Positions 8,497 to 19,121 of a stretch of 43,666 nucleotides of DNA are shown piece by piece. Origin of the DNA: Syntrophus sp. GWC2_56_31 (GTDB lineage Bacteria > Desulfobacterota > Syntrophia > Syntrophales > UBA5619); contig MICN01000122.1 of the NCBI GenBank assembly GCA_001829875.1, forward strand, positions 1-43,666. Reading direction: 5' to 3'. Position numbers and translations under genes: made by a program. The notes below the pieces were generated by a model. It did no database searches. It had not been told where the DNA came from and saw only the letters and a list, made by a program, of their open reading frames with translations. Position 1 is the stretch's first letter, and each line of letters opens with the position of its first letter.

Positions 8497-9291
8497 ATGA
8501 AAGATCTTTGCGCCGATGTATTGGCAGAATACACACAACTTGCCGCACTGGCTGGAACACTGACTCCCCGGCAGTGGGTGCAAAAAACCCCGTTCTACGA
8601 TTGGACGCCCTGGGATGAAATAGCCCATCTGTGCTATTTCGATCAGACGGGAATGCTGGCGGCAACGGACCCGGAGGCTTTCGCAGCAGAAACCGCCGAA
8701 CTCATGAAACAACTCGGAAACGGGCTTGACATCAATGCGATTGCACGCGCACGCTTTGGTCATCTCGGCGGCGCCCGGATCGTTCCACACTGGCAACAGC
8801 TCTTTGAGCGGCTGATCGGCGCCCTATCAGGGATGGAGCCAAAGGCGCGGCTTCCATGGTACGGCCCGACGTTGAGCGTTCGCTCCTTCGCCACGGCACG
8901 GATGATGGAAACATGGGCGCACGGGCAGGACATATGCAATTGCATAGGCGAGCGGCGGCCGGTGAGCGACCGGATAAAGAACATTGCCCACCTTGGCGTT
9001 AGCACTTTCAGCTGGACTTTTATCAACAGAAATCTGCCGGTTCCCGAGCCCGCGCCGTACATCGAACTGCAGGCGCCATCTGGTGAAAGCTGGATCTGGA
9101 ATGATCCGCCTTCGGAACATCACTATCTGCGCGGCAGCGCCGAGGACTTTTGCCTCGTGGTGACCCGAAGGCGAAATGTAGCAGACACGCGGTTGCAGTA
9201 CGCAGGCAGTGCAACCGAGTGGCTTCCAATCGCACAATGTTTTGCAGGGCCCCCTGAGGATGCACCCGCTCCGGGCGAACGCGCGGTGTAA
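8497..9291 (+). CDS. TIGR03084-like / DinB-fold maleylpyruvate isomerase-like protein
   Basis: 'RQWVQKTPFYDWTPWDEIAHLCYFDQTG..LAATDPEAF..RMMETWAHGQDICNCIGERRPVSDRIKNIAHLGV'. Confidence 0.75.
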   Translation: MKDLCADVLAEYTQLAALAGTLTPRQWVQKTPFYDWTPWDEIAHLCYFDQTGMLAATDPEAFAAETAELMKQLGNGLDINAIARARFGHLGGARIVPHWQQLFERLIGALSGMEPKARLPWYGPTLSVRSFATARMMETWAHGQDICNCIGERRPVSDRIKNIAHLGVSTFSWTFINRNLPVPEPAPYIELQAPSGESWIWNDPPSEHHYLRGSAEDFCLVVTRRRNVADTRLQYAGSATEWLPIAQCFAGPPEDAPAPGERAV

Positions 9292-9304
9292 TAAAGGAGT
9301 GAAT

Positions 9305-10087
9305 ATGGGATGCAAGCGATTCATTGATCTGGGCATCAGCATCGAACCGGGGCTGCCGAGCGACCCTCCCATGATGATTCCCAAAGTCGATTTCGTTACC
9401 CATGAAATGGGCGCCGAACAGATGATGGAGTTTTTCCCGGGAGTCACCAAAGACCAATTGCCGGGGGGTGTGGGATGGGCGGTGGAGTTCCTCACCTTAA
9501 CCTCCCACTCCGGCACGCACCTGGATGCGCCTTTCCACTATCATCCGACCATGGACAAGGGCAAGCGGGCATGGACCATTGACGAGATCCCCTTGGAATG
9601 GTGTTTTAACGACGGCGTTGTCCTCGATTTCCGGCACAAAGCAGACGGCGAAAGGATCACCGTTGCAGATGTAAGAGCAGCGCTGGAACGCATCCGCTAC
9701 GAACTGAAACCGCTGGACATCGTACTGGTTCAAACCGGCGCCGACCAAGCGTGGGGGACTCTCCAGTACCTCGTCAAGGGAGCGGGTATGGACCGGGAGA
9801 GCACCCTTTATCTGCTCGAAAGAGGCGTCAGGGTGGTGGGCATCGATGCCTGGAGCTGGGATCGACCCCTACCGTTTTTGGCCAAAGAATTCCGGGAAAC
9901 GGGCGATCCCAAAGTCATCTGGGAGGCCCACTTTGCGGGGATAGAAATCGGCTATTGCCATATGGAAAAAATGGCCAACCTGGCCGCCATCAACAGACCT
10001 CATGGTTTTACCGTTTGCTGTTTTCCGATCAAGATCAAAGGGGCGAGCGCGGGATGGTGCCGGCCGGTGGCCATCGTGGAAGAATAG
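9305..10087 (+). CDS. Cyclase family protein (PF04199; kynurenine formamidase/isatin hydrolase-like)
   Basis: Metal motif 'SHSGTHLDAPFHYHP'; 'VVGIDAWSWDRP'; start ATG 9305 preceded by aaaggag. Confidence 0.87.
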   Translation: MGCKRFIDLGISIEPGLPSDPPMMIPKVDFVTHEMGAEQMMEFFPGVTKDQLPGGVGWAVEFLTLTSHSGTHLDAPFHYHPTMDKGKRAWTIDEIPLEWCFNDGVVLDFRHKADGERITVADVRAALERIRYELKPLDIVLVQTGADQAWGTLQYLVKGAGMDRESTLYLLERGVRVVGIDAWSWDRPLPFLAKEFRETGDPKVIWEAHFAGIEIGYCHMEKMANLAAINRPHGFTVCCFPIKIKGASAGWCRPVAIVEE

Positions 10088-10126
10088 CATGAAACGAAGC
10101 CGACATAAATTCAAAGGAGATGGAAG

Positions 10127-11194
10127 ATGAAAAAATGGACGATGATCATTGCGGGGGTGGCGCTGGCACTGACTTTAACTGCAGGAAATGCGGCTGCCAA
10201 GAAATACAAGATAACGGTATCAGCCGGTCATCCACCGGTTTTCCTGTGGGTCACCCTGTGTCGTGATTTTTTCATCCCCGAGATTGACAAGCGGCTGGCG
10301 GCCCTCGGCAAGGGCGACACCATCGAATGGAACCAGGCGTACGGAGGAACCATTGCCAAGATCGGCGGTGAACTGGAGGCGATTGAGGCGGGCGTCTCGG
10401 ATATGGGCTTTGTGGGAACCATCTTCCATGCCCCGAAAATGCCCCTCCACAATGTCACCTATATGACCCCCTTTGCTACGGGCAACCTCTATCACGTGGT
10501 CGATACGATCACCGAACTCCAGGGTCAGATCCCTGCACTGGCGCGGGAATGGACCAAGCACAACCAGATTTACCTCGGCGGCGCCGCCCTGGACAATTAC
10601 GGGATTCTGACCAGTTTCCCGGTCAAAAGCGTGGATGACGTCAACGGCCAAAAGATCGCCGCGCCCGGCCCGTCGGCCAACTGGCTGAAAGGAACCGGAG
10701 GCGTGCCCGTGGCCTCCAACTTGAACGAATATTACAACGGCATTCAAACCGGCGTGTTCAAAGGCGCTCTGACTTTCATGACCGCCGCGGCCGCCATCAA
10801 ACTGCACGAAGTTGCCCCATACATCGCCGTCGTGAATTTCGGCGCGCAGTTCGCCGGGGGGATCAGCGTCAACAAGGATGTCTTCGAATCATTCTCGCCC
10901 GAAATAAGGAAAATTTTCACCGAGGTCGGCAAGGAGTATACCCGGAAACTGGCCGAAGCTCAGACCGCTCGGGCGGACAATGCCCTTCTGGCGATGAAGA
11001 AAGGGGGCGCCAAAGTAGCAAACCTTTCTCCGGCTGAGCAGAAGCGATGGGCCGGGAAGCTCCCCAACATCCCGATGGAATGGGCTGCCTCCATGGAAGC
11101 AAAAGGCCAACCGGGTAAAGCCATGCTCAAGGGTTACCTGGACGGATTGCGCAATCGCAATGTCACCCTCATTCGGGATTGGGACAGGGAATAA
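10127..11194 (+). CDS. TRAP transporter substrate-binding protein (DctP family)
   Basis: Signal peptide plus DctP-like fold sequence; directly followed by DctQ and DctM homologs. Confidence 0.88.
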   Translation: MKKWTMIIAGVALALTLTAGNAAAKKYKITVSAGHPPVFLWVTLCRDFFIPEIDKRLAALGKGDTIEWNQAYGGTIAKIGGELEAIEAGVSDMGFVGTIFHAPKMPLHNVTYMTPFATGNLYHVVDTITELQGQIPALAREWTKHNQIYLGGAALDNYGILTSFPVKSVDDVNGQKIAAPGPSANWLKGTGGVPVASNLNEYYNGIQTGVFKGALTFMTAAAAIKLHEVAPYIAVVNFGAQFAGGISVNKDVFESFSPEIRKIFTEVGKEYTRKLAEAQTARADNALLAMKKGGAKVANLSPAEQKRWAGKLPNIPMEWAASMEAKGQPGKAMLKGYLDGLRNRNVTLIRDWDRE

Positions 11195-11205
11195 AGGAAC
11201 AAGGG

Positions 11206-11781
11206 ATGGCGATAAGGAAAGAAACAAAGGAACCGGGCGTGGCGCTTAAACCGCCGCTCCGGTTTTCTTTCGAAGCCGTCATTTCCGTCATGAACAGCAT
11301 CGGAACAGCGTGGGTGTTCGTGCTGCTGGTGATTATCAACCTGGACATCGGCGGCAGGATGTTTTTCAATTCCCCGCTGCGCGGCGTGCCCGAAATCGTG
11401 GCAATGTCCATCGTGGCCTGCGTTTTTCTTCAGATCGCGCACACCCTCAAGGTGGGCCGGCTGACCCGCTCCGAAATCCTTCTGGACCTGCTCCAAAAGC
11501 GACTCCCGAAACTTCGGCGATTCTGCGAGGGGATTTATCATCTGGTCGGCGCCTGCCTATTGGCCGTTCTGTTCAGCGCCAGCGTCCCGCTATTCACCCG
11601 GGCCTGGCAGATCAGCGAGTACGTGGGGGCCGAGGGTGATTTCATGGCGCCCACCTGGCCGGTGAAATTGATTATTCTCATCGGCTGCGTTGCCGGAAGC
11701 CTGCAATTTCTGATGATGGCCGCACGCAGTTTCGGGCAGATGTTCAAGCCCGGCAGATCCGGCGGCGGAGACCGGCCATGA
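11206..11781 (+). CDS. TRAP transporter small permease (DctQ family)
   Basis: Four-TM protein, 'VIINLDIGGRMFFNSPLRGVPEIVAMSIVACVFLQIAHTLKVGRLTRSEI'. Confidence 0.85.
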   Translation: MAIRKETKEPGVALKPPLRFSFEAVISVMNSIGTAWVFVLLVIINLDIGGRMFFNSPLRGVPEIVAMSIVACVFLQIAHTLKVGRLTRSEILLDLLQKRLPKLRRFCEGIYHLVGACLLAVLFSASVPLFTRAWQISEYVGAEGDFMAPTWPVKLIILIGCVAGSLQFLMMAARSFGQMFKPGRSGGGDRP

Positions 11782-13097
11782 CGGATATCCAGATTGGGCT
11801 TTGGTCTGTTCTGGGCATTGTGCTGCTGATCTACAGCGGCATGCATGTTGCAGTCGCTCTCGCCCTTCTGTCATTCCTGGGTGTCTTGCTGATCAGAGAC
11901 AACTACACCATCGCCAGTAAAATGCTGGCGCTTGCGGCATCCGACAGCATCTCCGGCTACATCTTCGGCGTGGTCCCCTTATTCGTTCTGATGGGGATGC
12001 TCATTGCGGTCTCGGGAATCGGAAAGGACACCTTCGATGTGGCCAACCGGCTTTTTCGCGGTATCCGCGGCGGCCTCGGGATCGCCACCGTGGTTGCCAA
12101 TGCGGTGTTTGCCGCCGTCACCGGGATATCGATCGCATCGGCTGCGGTTTTCACCAAGGTTGCCGTGCCGGAAATGATACGGCACGGCTATACGCCCCGT
12201 TTTGCCGTCGGAGTGGTGGCCGGCTCATCCGTGCTGGGCATGTTGATTCCTCCCAGCCTGCTGTTGATACTGTTCGGGATATTGACGGAAACCTCCATCG
12301 GCGATCTCTTCAAGGCCGGCATTATGCCCGGGATCCTCCTTTCGGCCGCTTACTGCGTCGCGATCCTTGTGACGGCCTACCGGTTCCCGGATTACGTGGG
12401 TAAGGTTAACACACAAGCGGATTCGGGAAGCGGACCCGAAATGACGTTTTTTGAAGCCCTGTTGAAACTATTGCCCGTTGCTATATTGATTGCGCTGGTG
12501 CTGGGCGGAATTTACGCGGGCTGGTTCACGCCCACCGAATCGGGCGCTGTCGGAGCCCTGGGGGCTTTTATCCTGGCGCTCGGCAAACGACAGCTAGGCT
12601 GGGTGAAGCTCTGGCAGGTGCTTGTAGAAACGGGCCACGTGACGGTGTCCATCCTGTTTCTGCTGATCGCCGCCAACATGTACAGCCGCATGCTGGCCAT
12701 CTCCGGAATCACCGGGTTTATCGGAAGCTGGTTCGGAGAATCCGGACTGGGTCTGTATTCCGTGCTGACCGTCTATCTGGTGATCATCCTGCTGGCGGGC
12801 ATGTTTCTCGACTCTACATCAATTTTGATGATCCTTGTGCCGCTCATCTATCCGGTCATGCAGGGGTTCGGCGTCAATTTCGTCTGGTTCGGCCTTGTAA
12901 CGGTCATCGCTGTCGAAGTGGGGTTGATCACCCCGCCTTTTGGCATCGCCGCCTTCGTGGTCAAGTCTACTCTGGACGATCAGCGAATCGGCTTGAACGA
13001 GGTGTTTAGTGGGGCGCTGCCTTACGTATTTATCATGGTCATCGTGCTGGCGCTGGTGGTCATATTTCCTCAAATCAGCCTCATTCTGGTTCGGTAA
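11778..13097 (+). CDS. TRAP transporter large permease (DctM family)
   Basis: 'GVVAGSSVLGMLIPPSLLLILFGILTETSIGDLFKAGIMPGILL', 'YAGWFTPTESGAVGALGAF'. Confidence 0.92.
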   Translation: MTDIQIGLWSVLGIVLLIYSGMHVAVALALLSFLGVLLIRDNYTIASKMLALAASDSISGYIFGVVPLFVLMGMLIAVSGIGKDTFDVANRLFRGIRGGLGIATVVANAVFAAVTGISIASAAVFTKVAVPEMIRHGYTPRFAVGVVAGSSVLGMLIPPSLLLILFGILTETSIGDLFKAGIMPGILLSAAYCVAILVTAYRFPDYVGKVNTQADSGSGPEMTFFEALLKLLPVAILIALVLGGIYAGWFTPTESGAVGALGAFILALGKRQLGWVKLWQVLVETGHVTVSILFLLIAANMYSRMLAISGITGFIGSWFGESGLGLYSVLTVYLVIILLAGMFLDSTSILMILVPLIYPVMQGFGVNFVWFGLVTVIAVEVGLITPPFGIAAFVVKSTLDDQRIGLNEVFSGALPYVFIMVIVLALVVIFPQISLILVR

Positions 13098-13116
13098 CGG
13101 GAAAAGAGAGGAGACG

Positions 13117-14139
13117 ATGAACAGGAAGAATCCCCTATTTGGTTTTCAGGTCGATCGGACCGAGATCCAGTATACCGGTCATGATTTGCAACGACCGGAA
13201 TGTATCCTGGCGGAGCGGGACGGCACGCTCTGGTCGGCGGATGCTCGCGGAGGCGTAATCAAAATCTCACCGGACGGCAGCCAGGAGATCATTGCCCAAT
13301 CCTATGAAAAGGCTTTCGAATCAGCATCCGACGACGCCAGCAGGTTCACCGAGGGCACGTTGCCCAACGGCCTGGCCTTTGCAGAAAACGGCGATATCCT
13401 CATTTCCAATTTCGGCACCGACAGCCTTGAGGTCATGACGCGCAGCGGAAGGACCCGTGTGCTCTATGAGCGCATCGACGGTGAGCCGATCGGCAAGGTG
13501 AACTTTGTGCTGCGGGATAGCCAAAACCGTGTTTGGCTGACCATTTCAACCCGAATCAAAAATTGGATGAAGGCGGTCAGCCCGAATATTGCCGACGGCT
13601 ATATTGCGCTGGCTGATTCAAGGGGCTTGCACATCGTGGCCGACGGCTTCCGCTTTACCAACGAAATCCGCCTGGATGCCCGTGAGGAATACCTCTACAT
13701 TGTTGAAACCTGCGGTCAGTGCATCACGCGTATGCGGGTCGGACCTGACGGCTCGCTGACAAACCGGGAAACATTCGGGCCTACCAAGCTCGGCCGATTT
13801 GGTTTTCCCGACGGCATTGCTTTTGACGCTTATGGGAACCTCTGGGGCACGCTTGTCATGGTCGATCAGGTTTTTGCGATCACCCCAGACGGAGATTTTC
13901 ACATTGTCCTGGACGACGCCAACGTGCCGCCGGCTCTGGCACTGGAGCAGGCCTTTGCCGAAGACCGTGTAACGCCCGACCACATGCTTGCCGCAGGTGG
14001 AACCATCGCGCCCTGGTTCGCCAGCGTTACATTTGGAGAGTCTGACCTGAAAACCGTTTATGTAGGCAGCCTTCGTGGAACGCGTATCCCCCATTTCAAG
14101 TCGCCCGTGGCAGGGTTGCCGATGGTGCACTGGAAATAA
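13117..14139 (+). CDS. SMP-30/gluconolactonase/LRE family protein
   Basis: 'RPECILAERDGTLWSADARGGVIKISPDG...LPNGLAFAENGDILISNFGTDSLEVM...FGFPDGIAFDAYGNLWGT'; ATG 13117 with an RBS. Confidence 0.85.
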   Translation: MNRKNPLFGFQVDRTEIQYTGHDLQRPECILAERDGTLWSADARGGVIKISPDGSQEIIAQSYEKAFESASDDASRFTEGTLPNGLAFAENGDILISNFGTDSLEVMTRSGRTRVLYERIDGEPIGKVNFVLRDSQNRVWLTISTRIKNWMKAVSPNIADGYIALADSRGLHIVADGFRFTNEIRLDAREEYLYIVETCGQCITRMRVGPDGSLTNRETFGPTKLGRFGFPDGIAFDAYGNLWGTLVMVDQVFAITPDGDFHIVLDDANVPPALALEQAFAEDRVTPDHMLAAGGTIAPWFASVTFGESDLKTVYVGSLRGTRIPHFKSPVAGLPMVHWK

Positions 14140-14169
14140 TCGGACATTATATTTTAGAGGAGTTTCAAA

Positions 14170-14331
14170 ATGGATAAGTTTATCGTGACCGCGGCCTTGA
14201 CAGGCGCCATACACACCCCCACCATGTCGCCTTACCTGCCCATCACTCCGGACCAACTTGCCGAAGAGGCCCGCCGGGCCCGTGAAGCCGGCGCCGCCAT
14301 TGTGCATGTGCACGGCAGGGACCCGATATAA
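14170..14331 (+). pseudogene. N-terminal fragment of a beta-keto acid cleavage enzyme (BKACE, DUF849)
   Basis: [53 protein letters not shown]; matches the BKACE N-terminus and stops where the metal-binding HxH-type segment begins; RBS gaggag upstream. Confidence 0.8.
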
Positions 14332-14342
14332 GGTTGTGGCAC

Positions 14343-17300
14343 ATGATGAACAAATCAAAGGCAGAACACATATCGCCATTATCGCTTCCCAGGTTGCTGC
14401 GGGAGAGCGGACGGTGGGCAGCATGGATGGTGCTGGCGATGGGTGTCATCTTGTCCGTTACCGCGTGGTTTTTCACTCGGGCCGTGGTCGAGCGCGACGC
14501 TCGCTTCAAGTTTCACTCCGCCACGGACGTCGTTGCAGCAACCGCTCAAACGCACATACACAGTTATGCTAATTTGCTATACGGCCTGCAAGGCTTGTTC
14601 CAGGCCGGGCCCGCGGTCAGTCGCACCGCGTTCAACCGTTACGTTTACGCATTAAATCTGCCCCTGCGCTATCCCGGTGTCCGCGCGGTCTCCTACGCCC
14701 ATCACGTGCCGGCTTCCGCGAAAGCAACCTTTGAAAGAAAGTTGCGCCTCGATCCCGAGCTCGTCCGGCGCGGCTTCGGAAATGTCGTCATCAAGCCCGC
14801 CGGGAAACGGTCCGAATACTTCGTGCTCACGTATATCGAACCGCTGCACGCCAATAAAGCGGCGCTGGGTTATGACCTTGCTTCAGACGAGAAACGCATG
14901 CCCTTGGTCGAGCGGGCGCGCGACACGGGCATGCCGACCCTGTCGGAGCGCCTTATCCTGGCAATCGACCCGACCCACAGAGAGACCGGGGTAGCCATGC
15001 GCCTGGCGCTGTATCGCAAGAATGCATTTGTGCACGATACCGAGCAACGCCGTAAGGCTTTTATCGGCCTGGCAAACGTGACCTTTACAGTGGAAGAATT
15101 AGCGCAGCACATGCTGTCCGGAGAAGGCTACGAGAAGTTCACATTGAGCATCCACGACGCAGGCGACGTTGACAGCGACCCGAAAACAGGGCCGCAAGAG
15201 CTGTACTCGAACGCCGCTTTACGCCCGCCTCAAGCCCGCGCGGTTTTCAAGGCTTCTGTCAATATTGATGCGGGCCAGCGCCGCTGGGAGCTGAAATTCA
15301 GCGCTCCGCAGGAGCATTTTTTGGGGACTGCCGATTATGTGCTGCCTTGGGCCGCATCTGCCGCGATGCTAGTGGCAAGTTTGTTGTTGAGCAGTTTGAT
15401 CCATTCATTGGCCGGGTCCGAGGAGCGGGCACAAAAGTTAGCTGTGCAAATGACGGCCGATTTGCGCGTAAGCCAGGCCAGGCTCACCGAAGAGCAGCGC
15501 AGGACACAGGAGCTGATCGAGGTGCTGCCAAACCCGGTTTATTTTAAGGCTATCGACGGCCGTTATCTCGGTGTCAACAAGGCATGGGAAACCTTCTTCG
15601 GCATACCGCGCCAGGAATTCCTGGGCAAAACAGTGCACGACCTATACCCCGCAAACCCCGAAATCGCGAAGCGGCTGCATGAGGACGATCAGACACTGTG
15701 GGACCACCCCGGGACCAAGACCTCCGAGACGACCATCACGACCGCCGACGGAGAACGACATAACACGATGTACTACAAGGCCACCTTTACCGACGCCGAC
15801 GGCGGCATTGCGGGATTGATCGGCACCATCGTCGATATCACCGAGCGCAAACAGGCGGAACAGCGGCTGACGCTGGAACACTCCGTGACCCGTTTGTTGT
15901 CCGAAGCCGATCGATCGAGCGGAATCATGTCGAAAATCATCCAAATCATCGGCGAAGCCTTCGGCTGCGCCTGCGGCGCCTACTGGATTGAGGACGCGCA
16001 AGAGCAAGAGATGGCGTGTGCCGAGATATGGAGTGTGCCGTCCGCCGAAATCATGGAGTTTGCTGAGAGCAACCGCCGGTACAGGCACCCACTGCACATG
16101 TCGGGCGGACTGTTCATGCGCGCGCGGAGCAGCGGCGAGCCCGTATGGGTTAACGATGTGACTTTAGACACGAGATTCCGGCGCGCCCCACTCGCGGTAA
16201 AGGCGGGGTTGCACGGGGCTTTTGCGTTTCCGATCCGGTCCGGCAATGACACCCTCGGCATTATGGAGTTTTTCAGCCTCGCCAGCCGTCCGCCCGACGA
16301 AGCGCTGTTGCAGAGCACGCGCGCGATCGGCAGCCAGATCAGTCTGTTCATCGCGCGCAAGCAAGCCGAGGAGCACATCCGTCATCTCGCTCATTATGAC
16401 GAGCTCACCGGGTTGGCCAACCGCAACATGTTCAGTCAGGGCCTCAGCCACGCGATCGCCAAGGCGCAGCGAAACAGTATGGCATTGGCGATCCTGTTCA
16501 TCGACCTCGACCGCTTCAAGAATATCAATGACACGCTCGGCCACGAGGCCGGAGACAGCGTGCTCAAGGAAGTCGCAGAACGGCTGCGCGGATGCCTGCG
16601 CGAAAGCGACACCATCGGCCGTCTCAGCGGGGACGAGTTCGTTGTGCTGCTCGAGGAAACGCCGCAGTCGATGCATTGCACAGAGGTGGCGCAGAAAATC
16701 CTCGCTGCCATCGCCAGGCCGTTCGCCATCGACACACAGGAGTTTCATCTCACCGCAAGCATCGGCATCAGCACGTATCCTGCCGATAGCGAGGACCTGC
16801 AGGGCCTGCTGAAGAACGCAGACGTCGCGATGTACCGCGCCAAGGAACTGGGCAAGAACAACTTCCAGTTCTACTCGGCGCAGATGAACATCCATACTCT
16901 GGAACGCCTGGTGCTTGAATCCAGCCTGCGCCGAGCCGTAGAGCGTAACGAGTTCGTGCTCCATTACCAGCCCAAGATCGATATCTACAGCGGATGCATC
17001 AGCGGCATGGAAGCGCTGGTGCGCTGGCAGCATCCAACCAAAGGACTAATCCCTCCCATGCAGTTCATCCCGTTGGCGGAGGAAACAGGATTGATCGTGC
17101 CGATCGGCGAATGGGTGCTGAGGACCGCCTGTGCCCGCAATAAATCCTGGCAGGAACAAGGGCTGCCGCCACTCTGCGTCTCGGTGAACCTGTCGGCACG
17201 CCAGTTCACCCATGAAAACCTGTTGCAGGACGTGGCAAGGGTGCTGAATGAAACCGGACTGGATGCGGCTTTCCTGGAAATCGAAATCACCGAGAGCATG

Positions 17301-17696
17301 GTGATGCACGATCCGGAGCATGCGATAGAACTGCTGAACGAGCTGAAAGCTATGGGAATAAGTATCTCGATCGATGACTTCGGCACCGGCTATTCGTCGC
17401 TGAGTTATCTCAAGCGCTTCCCGATAGACAGCTTGAAGATTGACCGTTCGTTCATCAAGGACCTGCCGCTGGACGGCGATGATGCCGCGATCACCCAAGC
17501 GATCATCGCGATGGCGCATGGCCTGAAACTCAAAGTAACCGCCGAAGGGGCCGAGACCGGGGAACAATTATGTTTCCTTAGCATCCACAAATGCGACGAG
17601 ATGCAGGGTTTCCATTTCAGCAAACCGTTGCCGGAGAACGAATTCGTCCTGCTGGTGAAGAACAGCACCGCAGCCGGAGGATATCCATCCGCATAA
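14343..17696 (+). CDS. CHASE-PAS-GAF-GGDEF-EAL cyclic-di-GMP signalling protein
   Basis: CHASE '[32 protein letters not shown]' region, PAS '[22 protein letters not shown]', GGDEF-type '[13 protein letters not shown]', EAL '[11 protein letters not shown]', '[24 protein letters not shown]'. Confidence 0.93.
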   Translation: MMNKSKAEHISPLSLPRLLRESGRWAAWMVLAMGVILSVTAWFFTRAVVERDARFKFHSATDVVAATAQTHIHSYANLLYGLQGLFQAGPAVSRTAFNRYVYALNLPLRYPGVRAVSYAHHVPASAKATFERKLRLDPELVRRGFGNVVIKPAGKRSEYFVLTYIEPLHANKAALGYDLASDEKRMPLVERARDTGMPTLSERLILAIDPTHRETGVAMRLALYRKNAFVHDTEQRRKAFIGLANVTFTVEELAQHMLSGEGYEKFTLSIHDAGDVDSDPKTGPQELYSNAALRPPQARAVFKASVNIDAGQRRWELKFSAPQEHFLGTADYVLPWAASAAMLVASLLLSSLIHSLAGSEERAQKLAVQMTADLRVSQARLTEEQRRTQELIEVLPNPVYFKAIDGRYLGVNKAWETFFGIPRQEFLGKTVHDLYPANPEIAKRLHEDDQTLWDHPGTKTSETTITTADGERHNTMYYKATFTDADGGIAGLIGTIVDITERKQAEQRLTLEHSVTRLLSEADRSSGIMSKIIQIIGEAFGCACGAYWIEDAQEQEMACAEIWSVPSAEIMEFAESNRRYRHPLHMSGGLFMRARSSGEPVWVNDVTLDTRFRRAPLAVKAGLHGAFAFPIRSGNDTLGIMEFFSLASRPPDEALLQSTRAIGSQISLFIARKQAEEHIRHLAHYDELTGLANRNMFSQGLSHAIAKAQRNSMALAILFIDLDRFKNINDTLGHEAGDSVLKEVAERLRGCLRESDTIGRLSGDEFVVLLEETPQSMHCTEVAQKILAAIARPFAIDTQEFHLTASIGISTYPADSEDLQGLLKNADVAMYRAKELGKNNFQFYSAQMNIHTLERLVLESSLRRAVERNEFVLHYQPKIDIYSGCISGMEALVRWQHPTKGLIPPMQFIPLAEETGLIVPIGEWVLRTACARNKSWQEQGLPPLCVSVNLSARQFTHENLLQDVARVLNETGLDAAFLEIEITESMVMHDPEHAIELLNELKAMGISISIDDFGTGYSSLSYLKRFPIDSLKIDRSFIKDLPLDGDDAAITQAIIAMAHGLKLKVTAEGAETGEQLCFLSIHKCDEMQGFHFSKPLPENEFVLLVKNSTAAGGYPSA

Positions 17697-17771
17697 GGGA
17701 AAAACAAAAATGATCCTTGCCGGGGAGATCGACCACTACATCCGAGAGAAGCGCTGCCTCCGGAAGGGCCT

Positions 17772-19121
17772 TCATTCGATAAGAAGCTCCCACAGGGGAC
17801 CCGGATGACCGTGGGCATGCATGCGGGCCACTATCCTTTCACTCTTTTGGCCGCCGTCCCCGTAAACCCAATTCATCCGGCCCCCCGCCTGTTTTTGCAC
17901 CCTGGAGATGATCTCCTGCGCTTCGATGCCCCTGGAACGATAGAAAATCGGCGCCAGCAGGTCCTGATCCGGCGCGATCTGCCCTTCTTTCAGGGCAAGG
18001 TCGCACAGGGGGGTATGGGGAAAGATCCGCATGCCGCAAAAGACGAAAAATACGGCCTTGCGGATATCTTCCGTCCGGTTCACGGTTTCCTCCAGGGTCC
18101 GTGCATCTTCTCCCGGCCCCCCCAGGAGGAGATAGTGGGCGATATGAACACCCGCCAGGCGGGAACTTTCGTGAGCGGCAACGACATCCTCCACGCAAAA
18201 GGGTTTGCCGTACCTTTTCAGCTGGGTGCCGCAGAGGGTTTCCGTACCGAATTCACAATGGGTCAACCCCGCCTCGGCCAGACTTTCGTAATATCCGTCG
18301 GGAGGGCGGGTGGGGGCGAAAAAAGCCCCCCAGGGCAGGGTCAGACCGTGGCGGCGAAAGGCCCCGGCGACAGCCGTGCTGTGGACATAATCGGAATTGA
18401 ACACGGAATCGGTAATAAAAAGATACCGGGCGCCCTTCTCCTGCAGCGCGCGGGCCTCTTTGGCGACATCATCGGGGGGGGTCAAGCGCAGCCGGCGGCC
18501 CTCGATACGGGGATAGGTACAGTAAATACAGTGAAAGGGGCATCCCCGTTTCGTCTGCAGATTCAGTATGCCTCCCCGTTCAAGATAAAACCGGAGCTGG
18601 GCGTCCGCCGGCCGTAACCGCCGCTTGACCGGACCCAGCCAGGGGACAGGTCCCCGGTCGATCCCCCCCTTGCTGATGATCCCCGGCAGATCGGCGACTA
18701 CCGCTCCGTTTTCCAGGACGTCGAGGAGCGGACCCAGGAACTCCCCTTCCCCGATGACGCCGAAATCGGCATCCAGCAGCGCCATCAATTCGCCGGGGAA
18801 AATGGAAAAACCGCTGCCCCCGATGACAACAGGCGCCTTCGTGCAGCCCCTGATGACCCGGATGATCCTCTCGTATCCCTGAACAAAGCTTTTCGTGGCC
18901 AGGGTATCCGAATTATCGATATTCCGGATGGACAGGCCGATGATACCCGGGTCAAAATCTCGGATTGCGGCATCAAGATGCCCCAGATCTCCCAGCACAT
19001 TCATATCCAGGATTTCAACCTCGTGTCTGGGCGTGAGGGCCCCGGCGATATGATCGAGCCCTAAAGGATAGACCGGATAGGGATACTTGGTGGTGTTGGC
19101 CGAAAGGAGCAGCAGTTTCAT
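17772..19121 (-). CDS. B12-binding domain radical SAM protein (lipid-biosynthesis type)
   Basis: N-term Rossmann-like B12-binding region; radical SAM motif 'CPFHCIYC'; last gene of the ACP-KS-KS block. Confidence 0.87.
   Translation of the reverse strand: MKLLLLSANTTKYPYPVYPLGLDHIAGALTPRHEVEILDMNVLGDLGHLDAAIRDFDPGIIGLSIRNIDNSDTLATKSFVQGYERIIRVIRGCTKAPVVIGGSGFSIFPGELMALLDADFGVIGEGEFLGPLLDVLENGAVVADLPGIISKGGIDRGPVPWLGPVKRRLRPADAQLRFYLERGGILNLQTKRGCPFHCIYCTYPRIEGRRLRLTPPDDVAKEARALQEKGARYLFITDSVFNSDYVHSTAVAGAFRRHGLTLPWGAFFAPTRPPDGYYESLAEAGLTHCEFGTETLCGTQLKRYGKPFCVEDVVAAHESSRLAGVHIAHYLLLGGPGEDARTLEETVNRTEDIRKAVFFVFCGMRIFPHTPLCDLALKEGQIAPDQDLLAPIFYRSRGIEAQEIISRVQKQAGGRMNWVYGDGGQKSERIVARMHAHGHPGPLWELLIE

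Noticed and set aside
17710-17808. Mini-ORF MILAGEIDHYIREKRCLRKGLHSIRSSHRGPG after the GGDEF-EAL gene
   Set aside because: Looks protein-like and could be a truncated gene start, but it is short, lacks a recognisable family and overlaps the 3' end of the radical SAM gene.
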